A DNA stretch of 64,000 bases from Flavobacteriales bacterium (GTDB lineage: Bacteria > Bacteroidota > Bacteroidia > Flavobacteriales_D > UBA2798): the NCBI GenBank assembly GCA_019694795.1, contig JAIBBF010000006.1:1-64000 (forward strand), given 5' to 3'. The notes under the pieces were generated by a model. That model was given only the letters and a program-made list of their open reading frames with translations, did not search any database and had not been told where the DNA came from. The translations under genes were made by a program, and so were the position numbers. Of the stretch, positions 1 to 8,523 are shown piece by piece; position 1 is the first letter of the stretch; each line of letters opens with the position of its first letter.

Positions 1-1357
1 GTGGTGTTTTATTGAATTGTTGTTTTTCTAAATCAAAATAGTTCAATCCACCACCCCAGGTACCGAACCATAATTTTTGTCCCGACTTTTCGAGGCACAA
101 AATATTTTCATGGGTATAATTTTGTTCCCTTCCATAATGCACTATTTCGCGACTCTTCCTGTTAAATACCGCTAAGCCTTCACCAATGGTGCCTATCCAG
201 ATTTTCTCGAGCGATTCTTCCGCAAAACAAAAAATGGTATTGGTCCGCAAACCTTTTGCATCGTAACTGTCGGTATTAATGTGATTGAATTTACCGATGC
301 TTCGGTGATAAACCGTAATTCCATACGTATCGGTTCCCAACCACATGGAGTGCGCTTTGTCTTCGTATAAAACGCGGACAAAATTATCGCGCATCGAAAA
401 GGGATTTTTCTCAATGGCTTTTACGACTCGAAAATTATCTTTTTCGGGATCATATAAATCAATTCCATCGGCAGTGGCAATCCATAACTGACCAATATGG
501 TCTTCTAAAATGGAAGTGACCCTCCGGCTCGATAAGGAATGTTCATCGTGTTCGTCGTTAAAATAGTAGGTGTATTTATTAGTGGCCCGGTCGTATTTGG
601 CGAGGTAACCTCCGTCATATCCGATCCATAAATTCCCGTTGCTGTCCTCATAAATAGCTCTGATACGATTACTGTTCTCCACTACATAGTCGCCCTTCGC
701 ATCCAGATCCGAATGATCTTTAAACGACTGCGTTTTTAAATCGTAGGATAACAATCCCGAACGTGTAGTTCCAATCCACAACACGCCATTCCTATCCTGA
801 TACAAGGTTCTTATCTGATCATTTTTAATCACCTTGGAAGGATTGTTAGGGTTCACCATTTCATCGAGATACCGCTGGAATTTTCCGGTGGAAATGGTGA
901 AGAGATGCAATCCGTTATCGGTACCGATCCACAGCGAATTCTCATCGTGTTGAACAATGGATGTAATATTATCCGAATGAAGAGCGGATTCGTTGCGTGG
1001 ATCTGCACGGTACGAATCGAATTTGTTAAAGTATTTATCGTAACGGTTTAAACCACCTTCCAAGGTACCTACCCAGAGAATGCCTTTGTTGTCGACATAC
1101 AAACAATTAATCCAGTTATCCGATAATGTGCGTTCAATTTCGGGATTGTGTTTAAACACAGTGATTTCTCTTCCATTATACCGGTTTAATCCATCATCTG
1201 TTCCAAACCATAAAAAACCATCTTTATCTTCCGTAATTGCATTGACCCGACTTTGCGATAATCCTTGTTCTTTACCAATATGCTTGAATTTAAATTCCTG
1301 AGCATAGGTGTTCAGTTGAACCACAAACAGAATTAGGACAAAAATCGATTTCCTCAT
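1..1357 (-). CDS. Exported two-component-regulator-type beta-propeller protein (partial)
   Basis: The leftward reading frame opens with an ATG directly abutting the aroQ stop codon and is still open at the window edge, so only the first 452 residues are visible. It starts with a signal peptide (MRKSIFVLILFVVQ, cleavage probably after TYAQ). At least nine repeats of the Reg_prop type follow, each carrying a core such as DGFLWFGTDDGLNRY or NGVLWIGTTRSGLLSY. Such repeats form 7- or 14-blade periplasmic propellers, usually the sensor half of hybrid histidine kinases or of LuxR- or GGDEF-type regulators in Bacteroidota. The output domain lies outside the window, so the class of sensor cannot be told. 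The zero spacing suggests cotranscription with aroQ. Confidence 0.85.
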   Translation of the reverse strand, partial: MRKSIFVLILFVVQLNTYAQEFKFKHIGKEQGLSQSRVNAITEDKDGFLWFGTDDGLNRYNGREITVFKHNPEIERTLSDNWINCLYVDNKGILWVGTLEGGLNRYDKYFNKFDSYRADPRNESALHSDNITSIVQHDENSLWIGTDNGLHLFTISTGKFQRYLDEMVNPNNPSKVIKNDQIRTLYQDRNGVLWIGTTRSGLLSYDLKTQSFKDHSDLDAKGDYVVENSNRIRAIYEDSNGNLWIGYDGGYLAKYDRATNKYTYYFNDEHDEHSLSSRRVTSILEDHIGQLWIATADGIDLYDPEKDNFRVVKAIEKNPFSMRDNFVRVLYEDKAHSMWLGTDTYGITVYHRSIGKFNHINTDSYDAKGLRTNTIFCFAEESLEKIWIGTIGEGLAVFNRKSREIVHYGREQNYTHENILCLEKSGQKLWFGTWGGGLNYFDLEKQQFNKTP

Positions 1358-1774
1358 TTACAGAAAACTTTGAATGGCCAATTCGTATGATTTTAATCCA
1401 AAACCAAGTATTACCCCTTTGCAGTTTTTTGCCAAAAGGGAATGATGGCGGAATTCTTCACGGGCGTGAACATTGCTGATGTGGACTTCAATAACCGGAG
1501 TTGAAATGGAAGCAATCGCATCCGCGATGGCCACGGAAGTATGGGTATATCCACCGGCATTTAAAATGATGCCATCTGCTTGTCCAAATCCAAATTCATG
1601 AAGTTTATTGATAATTTCTCCTTCAATGTTGCTTTGAAAATAGAGAATTTCATGCGCAGTAAAACGACTCCTTAATTCAGGAAGATATTCCTCGAAGGAC
1701 TTATCGCCATAAACAGAAGTTTCGCGTTGACCCAACAAATTGAGATTGGGACCATTTACGATGAGTAGCTTCAT
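1358..1774 (-). CDS. aroQ: 3-dehydroquinate dehydratase, type II
   Basis: The 138-residue protein has the normal length of type II dehydroquinases, which convert 3-dehydroquinate to 3-dehydroshikimate in the cytoplasmic shikimate pathway. It opens with the family signature NGPNLNLLGQRE. Tyr22 fits the catalytic tyrosine and His98 in EVHISN the general acid. The NAGGYTHTS segment near residues 72-80 is the conserved substrate-binding strand. The gene diverges from xerD, with 83 bases between the two starts. The downstream propeller gene begins at the next base after its stop, so the two probably share a transcript although they are functionally unrelated. Identification is secure. Confidence 0.97.
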   Translation of the reverse strand: MKLLIVNGPNLNLLGQRETSVYGDKSFEEYLPELRSRFTAHEILYFQSNIEGEIINKLHEFGFGQADGIILNAGGYTHTSVAIADAIASISTPVIEVHISNVHAREEFRHHSLLAKNCKGVILGFGLKSYELAIQSFL

Positions 1775-1857
1775 AGTATAAATATAGCACTATTCCCCAA
1801 TTTTGCATTGAACCAATAAAAATGTAACCTTTTCAGAAGAATAACGATATTCATGCT

Positions 1858-2763
1858 ATGAACTGGCAGGTAGCAATAAGGGGATTCCAATCCTATCTTC
1901 GACTGGAAAAATCACTTTCGGTCAATTCTATCGATGCCTATGAAAACGATGTAAGAAAGCTTCAGGAATGGACCGAATTAAAAGGGAATAAGCTGTTTCC
2001 CGATGAAATCAGACTCAGCGATCTTCAGGAGTTTGTAGCTTATATCAACGAATTGGGATTGTCCGCCACCAGCCAGAGCCGGATTCTTTCCGGAATTCGT
2101 GCTTTTTATCGTTATCTGTTGCTGGAAAATGAAATTAAGTCGGATCCAACCGAATTGTTGGATATGCCCAAAACCGGCAGGAAATTACCGGATACACTCA
2201 GCTACGAGGAAATACAAAAAATTATCGATGCCATCGATCGCAGTTTGGCCGACGGTGAACGAAATAAGGCTATCATTGAGGTGTTATACAGTTGTGGATT
2301 GCGGGTAAGTGAATTGACCGATCTGCGATTATCCAATATTTATTTTAACGAAGGTTTCATTCGTGTTATTGGTAAAGGAGATAAAGAACGACTGGTACCG
2401 ATTGGTCGACTGGCCCTGGAACAAATTCTTCGCTATAAAGAACAATTGCGCGATCATCTTAAGATCGTTAAAGGCAATGAAGATCATGTCTTTCTAAATC
2501 AACGCGGCTCTGCAATTTCAAGGGTGTATGTGTTTACTATGATTAAAGCACTTTGTCTGAAAGCCGGAATCAGGAAGAAAATTAGTCCACATACTTTTCG
2601 CCATTCCTTTGCCACCCATCTGGTTGAAAATGGAGCCGATTTAAGGGCGGTTCAGGAAATGCTTGGTCATGAAAGCATCACCACAACGGAAATATACACC
2701 CATCTCGACCGAAACTTCCTCAAGGATACGCTATTGAGTTTTCATCCACGCTCAGGGAAATAA
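1858..2763 (+). CDS. xerD: Site-specific tyrosine recombinase XerD
   Basis: The protein has 301 residues, the usual Xer length. It has an N-terminal SAM-like core-binding domain (about residues 1-90) and a C-terminal catalytic domain. All six catalytic positions are visible: Arg149 (GLRVSEL), Lys173 (GKGDKERL), His245 and Arg248 (SPHTFRHSFATHL), His271 (LGHES) and nucleophile Tyr280 (EIYTHLD). With XerC it would resolve chromosome dimers at dif during division. I call it XerD rather than XerC or a phage integrase from overall similarity and the core-gene context, with no att site, tRNA or mobile genes nearby. XerC versus XerD is less certain than the family. Confidence 0.9.
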   Translation: MNWQVAIRGFQSYLRLEKSLSVNSIDAYENDVRKLQEWTELKGNKLFPDEIRLSDLQEFVAYINELGLSATSQSRILSGIRAFYRYLLLENEIKSDPTELLDMPKTGRKLPDTLSYEEIQKIIDAIDRSLADGERNKAIIEVLYSCGLRVSELTDLRLSNIYFNEGFIRVIGKGDKERLVPIGRLALEQILRYKEQLRDHLKIVKGNEDHVFLNQRGSAISRVYVFTMIKALCLKAGIRKKISPHTFRHSFATHLVENGADLRAVQEMLGHESITTTEIYTHLDRNFLKDTLLSFHPRSGK

Positions 2764-2819
2764 ATCCACAATAATCGAACGCTTTTTGAGTTTGTTTGTA
2801 CAGCTCTAAAAGTCTTTCT

Positions 2820-5800
2820 ATGCCTCGCCTCCTCATTCTCCTTATTGTTGCCTTTCCTCTTTCGTTTCAACTCATACCTGAAAAAAAGGAACCGCGTATT
2901 GAAGTTGCAATAGAATCAAAACAATCAAAGGCCATAGATACCATAGTGCCATTAACAGATACCTTAAAAAATTATCCGGAATTAAAAGTAAAGGATCCTC
3001 AAAGTGGCAAAAAGAGCGAATTAAGGGTGTCAACATTAAATGTTGATGTGAAGGTCAGCGGTAATTTTGCAACGACCACCTTTGATATGTTGTTCTATAA
3101 TGAAACCGACCGTGTCCTGGAAGGTGAATTAATTTTTCCACTGGGTGATGGTCAAACCATCTCGCGATTTGCGTTGGACGTAAACGGAAAATTACGTGAA
3201 GGCGTTGTGGTGGAAAAGGAAAAAGGACAACAGGTTTTTGAGTCGACCATTCGCAGAAAAGTGGATCCGGGATTATTGGAGCATGTGCAGGGTAACAGTT
3301 ATAAAGCAAGAGTATATCCCATTCCCGCAAAAGGAAATAAACGACTTGTTATTGCATTTGAACAGAATCTGAATTACGATGGAAAAGAGTGGATTTATTT
3401 ATTGCCCATGCAGTATCCCTATTCCATTGATGAATTCCATTTAAAAACAGAGGTCGTTCAACAGGAAATAGAGCCCATTCCTTATCAAAATGAATTGGCC
3501 AATATGAGTTTCAAAAAAATCCGAAGCAGTTACTTGGCTGAAGTAAATGAAAAAGATTATAAAGCAAATCAACAAATTGGATTCGCTATTCCTACTGACA
3601 AGGATCGACAGATCTATACTTCCACACAGAATAATGAAAATTATTTTTGTGCCATTTTGCATCCGAATTTACCCGAAGTAAAACGCAATCCTGTTTCGTC
3701 TACCTTGTTGGTTTGGGATGTTTCCACCAGTGGTGAAAAGCGGGATCATGCCAAAGAATTTGCACTTCTGGATAAGTATTTCAAACACCACCAAAACCTG
3801 GTTGTTTATCCCGTTTTATTTGCACATGAAATCATTGATAAAGGAAAAAGTTTTAGAATCGTTAATGGAAACTGGAATGAATTACGTTTATTTCTAAGTT
3901 CGCTTTCCTATGATGGAGCCAGTTCAATGGGCTGTTTAAATTTTCAGGATTTCAAACTCGGAAACCGATATTCGGATGAAGCTTTATTGTTTAGTGATGG
4001 CTTATCCAATTTTTCAGAAAGCAATCCCAGTCTTTCCTCCTATCCTGTTTCCACGATCATCACTTCTCAAAATGCCGATCACGGAGTGATGAAAAAAATC
4101 GCACTTAGCAGTGGAGGATCGTGCATCAATTTAATGACGGAGACCGTTGAAAGCGGATTGAACAAAATGATCCATTCGGATTACAGAATTAAATCCATTG
4201 TTTCTTCCGATAAATCTGTTTACGACGTAGCCGGTATCAGTACTATTATTACGGAAAATACGCTGATCATAAGCGGAAAATACAATGGAAACCGAACCAT
4301 GTTTACGCTGGTTTTCCAGGCGGGTAATCAAGCTGAAATTCCATTTATTGTTACACTGAATGGAGTAAACCAGCAAAGTGAAATGGATATACAGCGGATT
4401 TGGTCATGGAAAAAATTTGAGGATTTAGAGCTTTTAAATCCGGAAAACAAAAAAGAAAATGCTGCATTTGCTAAGGAGAATAAATTAGTTACTCCCTATA
4501 CCTCACTCATTGTATTAGATGAACTGGAAGATTATGTTCAACACCGGATCGTTCCTCCTATTGAACTTCAAACAGAATACTGGAAAATGGTAGAAAGTGA
4601 AGTTAAAGCTCAAAATGATGCCAAGGAAAGTCACATGGAAGCCGTTGTTCAAATGTTCCTTCAACGTCTCGAATGGTGGAATACTGATTTCAGCAAACAG
4701 AAAAAAGAAACGACAAGCACCAAGGTAGTAGAACATGAAATAAATGAAGAATCCGCTTCAGAAGGAGTTTCGATGGATTCCATTTCCTTTTCTCAAGGAA
4801 GATTGGAGGGAATATCGAATAATGTAAACGCAAATAATGTTACCGTGTCGGGTACTTATTCTATTCAGGTGACCGATGCAAATGGGGCTACAGCGTTTGG
4901 ATTTAGTACTGGAGATGGATCAGACCTGGATATTGGTTTTAAAAACAAACAAGGCTACAGCGGAACCACCACACTGGATGAATGGAACCCGGATATGCCT
5001 TATTTGAGAGAAATCAAAAAAGCTTCGGAGGGCACACTGTACTCGACCTATTTAAAACAAAAAGCTGAGCACGGAAATTCACCTGCATTTTATATTGATG
5101 TTTCCGATTATTTTATTTCCCTGGGCAAAAAACAAGAAGCGCTCCGAGTGCTTTCGAATGTAGTTGAAATTGAATTGATGAATTATAAATTCATGCGGAT
5201 TCTTGCCCATCGTTTGTTGCAACTGGGTTATGTCGATTATTCCATTGCTCTTTTCAGAAAAGTATTAGAGATTCGTCCCGAAGAACCCCAATCCTATCGC
5301 GATCTGGCTCTTGCCCTGGAGCGAAAAGGTGAATACAATGAGGCCATTGCTTTATTGTATCATATCGTGGAAAATCCCTGGGATGGACGTTTCCCCGAAA
5401 TTGAATTAATCGCGTTGGAAGAATTAAATTCCATCGCTGCACGTTATCCGAAATCAAATGTGAGCAAGGTTCAGGAAAAACTACGTAAAGCCATGCCTTG
5501 CGATATTCGTGTGGTGGTTACCTGGGATACGGATAATTGTGATCTCGATTTATGGGTGACCGATCCAAATGGTGAATTGTGTAAATATGATCATTCCAGA
5601 ACGGCAATGGGAGGATTAATCAGTCGCGATTTTACAGGTGGGTACGGACCCGAGGAGTTCCTTTTAAAGAAGGCTACCAAAGGGAAATATAAAGTCCAGA
5701 TTAACTATTACGGAACCTCAGAACAAACCTTAACCGGACCGGCCACCATTCAGGTGAAAATGATCCGATCGTTCGGTACGCCGTTCGAAAAAACGACAGA

Positions 5801-5861
5801 AGTCACCAGAAGATTATCTACAGCTAAAGAAGTGGTAGATATCGGAAGTTTCGAATATTGA
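2820..5861 (+). CDS. Exported VIT / VWA-like / DUF2135 protein
   Basis: I place the start at the ATG that opens a signal peptide (MPRLLILLIVAFPLS); a TTG eight codons upstream is less likely. The mature protein has a VIT (inter-alpha-trypsin) domain at about residues 65-185. A VWA-like domain follows, with a recognisable metal-site loop DVSTSG. Next come a Gly/Asn-rich stretch that resembles a TonB-receptor or carboxypeptidase-like linker, a helical TPR-like segment (around residues 750-870) and a C-terminal DUF2135 domain (VTWDTDNCDLDLWVTDPNGE) covering the last 110 residues. VIT-VWA proteins are presumed adhesion or scaffolding proteins; the substrate is unknown. The gene is monocistronic and meets the next gene tail to tail with no spacer. 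Confidence 0.85.
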   Translation: MPRLLILLIVAFPLSFQLIPEKKEPRIEVAIESKQSKAIDTIVPLTDTLKNYPELKVKDPQSGKKSELRVSTLNVDVKVSGNFATTTFDMLFYNETDRVLEGELIFPLGDGQTISRFALDVNGKLREGVVVEKEKGQQVFESTIRRKVDPGLLEHVQGNSYKARVYPIPAKGNKRLVIAFEQNLNYDGKEWIYLLPMQYPYSIDEFHLKTEVVQQEIEPIPYQNELANMSFKKIRSSYLAEVNEKDYKANQQIGFAIPTDKDRQIYTSTQNNENYFCAILHPNLPEVKRNPVSSTLLVWDVSTSGEKRDHAKEFALLDKYFKHHQNLVVYPVLFAHEIIDKGKSFRIVNGNWNELRLFLSSLSYDGASSMGCLNFQDFKLGNRYSDEALLFSDGLSNFSESNPSLSSYPVSTIITSQNADHGVMKKIALSSGGSCINLMTETVESGLNKMIHSDYRIKSIVSSDKSVYDVAGISTIITENTLIISGKYNGNRTMFTLVFQAGNQAEIPFIVTLNGVNQQSEMDIQRIWSWKKFEDLELLNPENKKENAAFAKENKLVTPYTSLIVLDELEDYVQHRIVPPIELQTEYWKMVESEVKAQNDAKESHMEAVVQMFLQRLEWWNTDFSKQKKETTSTKVVEHEINEESASEGVSMDSISFSQGRLEGISNNVNANNVTVSGTYSIQVTDANGATAFGFSTGDGSDLDIGFKNKQGYSGTTTLDEWNPDMPYLREIKKASEGTLYSTYLKQKAEHGNSPAFYIDVSDYFISLGKKQEALRVLSNVVEIELMNYKFMRILAHRLLQLGYVDYSIALFRKVLEIRPEEPQSYRDLALALERKGEYNEAIALLYHIVENPWDGRFPEIELIALEELNSIAARYPKSNVSKVQEKLRKAMPCDIRVVVTWDTDNCDLDLWVTDPNGELCKYDHSRTAMGGLISRDFTGGYGPEEFLLKKATKGKYKVQINYYGTSEQTLTGPATIQVKMIRSFGTPFEKTTEVTRRLSTAKEVVDIGSFEY

Positions 5862-6341
5862 TTAATAGTTAATGGGAATTCCGGATGCCTTCAAGGGTGA
5901 AAGGAATTCGGCCAAATTTTTCTCGCTTGGAAAAAAGAGCTGAAGAGAAAGTAGATCTCTGTTTTCCTTTTGATGGAAGATAAGCGTTAATATTTTTCCG
6001 TTGCTTCCTTTATAAGAATGAAAACCTTCGTCTTTAATGTTGACTTCCGAATACAAACCGAAATAATAATTAACCACTTCCCCGTTTTGCTCAAGAATGA
6101 TTTCTTCAGCGGATAATAAAAGTTTTCCTGCATGATAAATCTTTCCGGCGCGAACGAAAAAAAAGAGACCTGTTAAGGCAAAAACCATTACCATTCCCAT
6201 TAAGATAACTCCTGCAGAATAGGACAAGTTGGGAGCGGTAGAAAGAAGAAAAAACAAAGTCATGGCTGCCACAATAAATCCTGCGGCATACATTATTTTA
6301 CTTCGTTTGTGCTGATCGATTGAAACGAGTTCAAATTCCAT
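5862..6341 (-). CDS. Small membrane protein, two N-terminal TM helices
   Basis: I do not recognise a named family. The 159 residues contain two membrane segments (about 16-38 and 43-65). A soluble C-terminal half follows, rich in beta-strand-like hydrophobic alternation, resembling PH-like domains of small bacterial membrane proteins. Its ATG overlaps the stop codon of the upstream SurA-like gene by one base (TAATG), so it is translated from the same leftward message and may be linked to the envelope chaperone group. Its stop codon is immediately adjacent to the stop of the convergent VIT gene. Confidence 0.7.
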   Translation of the reverse strand: MEFELVSIDQHKRSKIMYAAGFIVAAMTLFFLLSTAPNLSYSAGVILMGMVMVFALTGLFFFVRAGKIYHAGKLLLSAEEIILEQNGEVVNYYFGLYSEVNIKDEGFHSYKGSNGKILTLIFHQKENRDLLSLQLFFPSEKNLAEFLSPLKASGIPINY

Positions 6342-7690
6342 TACGGATTTGTTTTAATCCAGTTGTATTGGAATTCATAATTGCGGAAATCTTCGGCAAT
6401 CCAGATATAGGTTCCGAATATTTTTCCTTTCACCCATTTTTCGACTTCCTTATTATGCTTATCGTTTTGCGTAGCGTTTTGCAATAACTGATAATCATCG
6501 GTAAGATTAGCTCGATGTGGAGCTGTTCGTTTATTCAGTTTTAAAATTCTGAATCCTTGTTTTCCATCACCGGAGGTGTACGGAACAGGCAAAGAAATTT
6601 CGCCTTCTTTCATTCGATCCAGCGTCAGAAATAATTGAGGATCTAAATCGGTCACATCAAATCGCGTATCGCCGTTGACGGGGTTCGATACTACTCCTCC
6701 ATTTTGTTTGGTGTCCTTATCGTCGCTATATTTTGCAACGGCATCTAAGAATGAAATTTCCTTATTCATGATGCTGTGATACACCGAATCGAGTTTAGCA
6801 CTGGCTTTACGCATATCCATACTTGAAACTTTGGGAACATATAAAATGTGTCGACCCTTATATTCATCGCCGCGGCGTTGGATTAATTGCATAAAATGAT
6901 AACCATAATCGGTTTCAAACACTTCAGAAAACTCACCATCTTTTAAACGGAAAGCAATGGCATCGAATTGGGGTACAAACGTACCGCGTGGAATAAAATC
7001 CCATTCACCGCAACGTGAACGTGATCCGGGATCATCGGAGTCGAGTGCTTCAACGCAGAAGGAGCAATCGCCTTTCATAATGCATTGACGCACCTTTTCG
7101 AGTTTCTCTTTAATGCGTTTTTTTTCCTCAGACGTTACTACTGGAATTATCGTGATTTGCGAGAATTCTACCTGAGAATTAATCAGTGGCAGACTGTCCT
7201 TCGGTATTTTTTTATAAAACTCACGGATATCCTGAGGTGTCACTTTTAAATTCTCTGTAATTTTTCTCTCCATCGCTTGCGATAAAAGTTTATCCTTTAC
7301 CATGGGGTAAAACTCTTCTTTAATTTCAGCCACGCTTTTACCGTAAAATTCCTCCAGTTTTTTTCTTCCTCCAATCTGATTTTCGAAAAAGCGGATTCTA
7401 CCTTCCAGTTCATTTTGAATTTGTGCTTCTGTCACTTCCAGTGAATCGATTTCAGCATGATGAATTAACAACCGTTCGTACAATAATTGATCAAGGATTA
7501 AGCCTTTTCCATTTGGACCGAGATTAAAACCTTGGGAAAGCGCCTGGATTCTTTGCATCTCAACTTCGGAATACAAAATAGGATGATCGCCAACCACGGC
7601 AATAACACGGTCGATATTCTGTGTTTGTGCCGAAAGTTTCAAGGTGGAAATCACCATGACAAGGAAAAAAAGTAATTTATTTCTCAACAT
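6341..7690 (-). CDS. surA: SurA-like periplasmic chaperone / parvulin PPIase
   Basis: The 449-residue protein starts at the internal ATG (MLRNKLLFFLVMVIS), which gives a clean signal peptide ending near LSAQ. An ATG nine codons upstream would add an Arg/Lys-rich tail. After the signal comes a SurA N-terminal chaperone region (DRVIAVVGDHPILYSEVE). Parvulin-type repeats follow: QVEFSQITIIPVV...YGYHFMQLIQRRGDEY and GRHILYVPKVSS...GFRILKLNKR. It would fold and deliver outer-membrane beta-barrel proteins in the periplasm. It is the last large gene of a leftward run guaB-ppiC-lipoprotein-surA and overlaps the lipoprotein gene by 14 bases. The gene symbol denotes family similarity, not proven equivalence to E. 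coli SurA. Confidence 0.88.
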   Translation of the reverse strand: MLRNKLLFFLVMVISTLKLSAQTQNIDRVIAVVGDHPILYSEVEMQRIQALSQGFNLGPNGKGLILDQLLYERLLIHHAEIDSLEVTEAQIQNELEGRIRFFENQIGGRKKLEEFYGKSVAEIKEEFYPMVKDKLLSQAMERKITENLKVTPQDIREFYKKIPKDSLPLINSQVEFSQITIIPVVTSEEKKRIKEKLEKVRQCIMKGDCSFCVEALDSDDPGSRSRCGEWDFIPRGTFVPQFDAIAFRLKDGEFSEVFETDYGYHFMQLIQRRGDEYKGRHILYVPKVSSMDMRKASAKLDSVYHSIMNKEISFLDAVAKYSDDKDTKQNGGVVSNPVNGDTRFDVTDLDPQLFLTLDRMKEGEISLPVPYTSGDGKQGFRILKLNKRTAPHRANLTDDYQLLQNATQNDKHNKEVEKWVKGKIFGTYIWIAEDFRNYEFQYNWIKTNP

Positions 7691-8516
7691 AATTTTTAAT
7701 CTCAGTTTGCGCCGCATTTAATAATTCAATCCGCATTTTCCGAACAATTTCAGTTGTTCTTGCATTCAATATCCTGGCTTTAATGTTATCCCGTTCAAAT
7801 GAAATGGGAGAAACTTCATCCTTTAAACTATAATCGTAAATGGTAAGGAAATACACAAATTCTTCATCTTCAAAACTGATGTTTTTTGTCGATTTTAAAA
7901 ACGAGGTTTTGTCCTCCACCTTAATGGGTACTTCCTTTAACAGGTCGCTGAAATAAATCCAGCTTTCCTGATCATTATAAAAACTAACGGCATTTTCTGC
8001 ACAAAATTTTTCCAAATCAGCAATATCTTTTTCATTGCCCGATTTATACCATTTTTCCACCTTTTCACGTCCTTTTACCGTTTTATCCAGCTTAACGTAC
8101 AACACTTTTACGATGTAGTCGGCCAGTTTAAATTCGTCCTGATTTTCCTTGTAGTGCTTTTCAATTTCCTCTTCAGAAACAAGGGTGTCCAGCTTTTGCC
8201 TCGCAAATTCTTTTTCGTACTCGTACACCAGCAAGGAACGTTTATAATTTTCCAGACGGGCTTCTACGTTTCTCGTTTCCTCCGGTAAATTCTCTTCGGC
8301 CTGGTGGACAATCACCATATCCCTGATCCATCCGTCCACAAATTGTTTTACGAATTCAGTGGAATCTTCAGGATTTAACCCTTCGGGAATTAAGGGCAAA
8401 ACTTGCTCCAGGGTCAATTGCTTATCATAAACCTCGGCTAAAAGATCTCCATCTCCCCCATTGGGTTTACCTCCCGAACAAGAGGCCAGTGCGATAAGAA
8501 TAAACCACTTTTTCAA
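7677..8516 (-). CDS. SurA-related lipoprotein
   Basis: The 279-residue protein begins at a TTG codon; no other start would preserve the lipoprotein signal MKKWFILIALASC, in which Cys13 is the lipidation site. The body (EVYDKQLTLEQVLPLIPEG and the following helices) resembles the SurA N-terminal chaperone domain. The C-terminal PPIase-like region lacks recognisable parvulin active-site motifs. It sits between two PpiC/SurA genes, 7 bases after one and overlapping the next, so the three probably work on the same client proteins. Role inferred: membrane-anchored, catalytically inactive holdase partner. Confidence 0.78.
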   Translation of the reverse strand: MKKWFILIALASCSGGKPNGGDGDLLAEVYDKQLTLEQVLPLIPEGLNPEDSTEFVKQFVDGWIRDMVIVHQAEENLPEETRNVEARLENYKRSLLVYEYEKEFARQKLDTLVSEEEIEKHYKENQDEFKLADYIVKVLYVKLDKTVKGREKVEKWYKSGNEKDIADLEKFCAENAVSFYNDQESWIYFSDLLKEVPIKVEDKTSFLKSTKNISFEDEEFVYFLTIYDYSLKDEVSPISFERDNIKARILNARTTEIVRKMRIELLNAAQTEIKNYVEK

Positions 8517-8523
8517 AGCGCTC

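Noticed and set aside
1858-2763. XerD as part of an integrated mobile element
   Set aside because: It looks like a core dimer-resolution gene: no att repeats, tRNA, or phage or transposon genes in the surroundings.
2796-2819. A TTG eight codons upstream of the VIT gene ATG
   Set aside because: It would place eight polar residues before the signal peptide; the ATG at 2820 gives a clean signal sequence.
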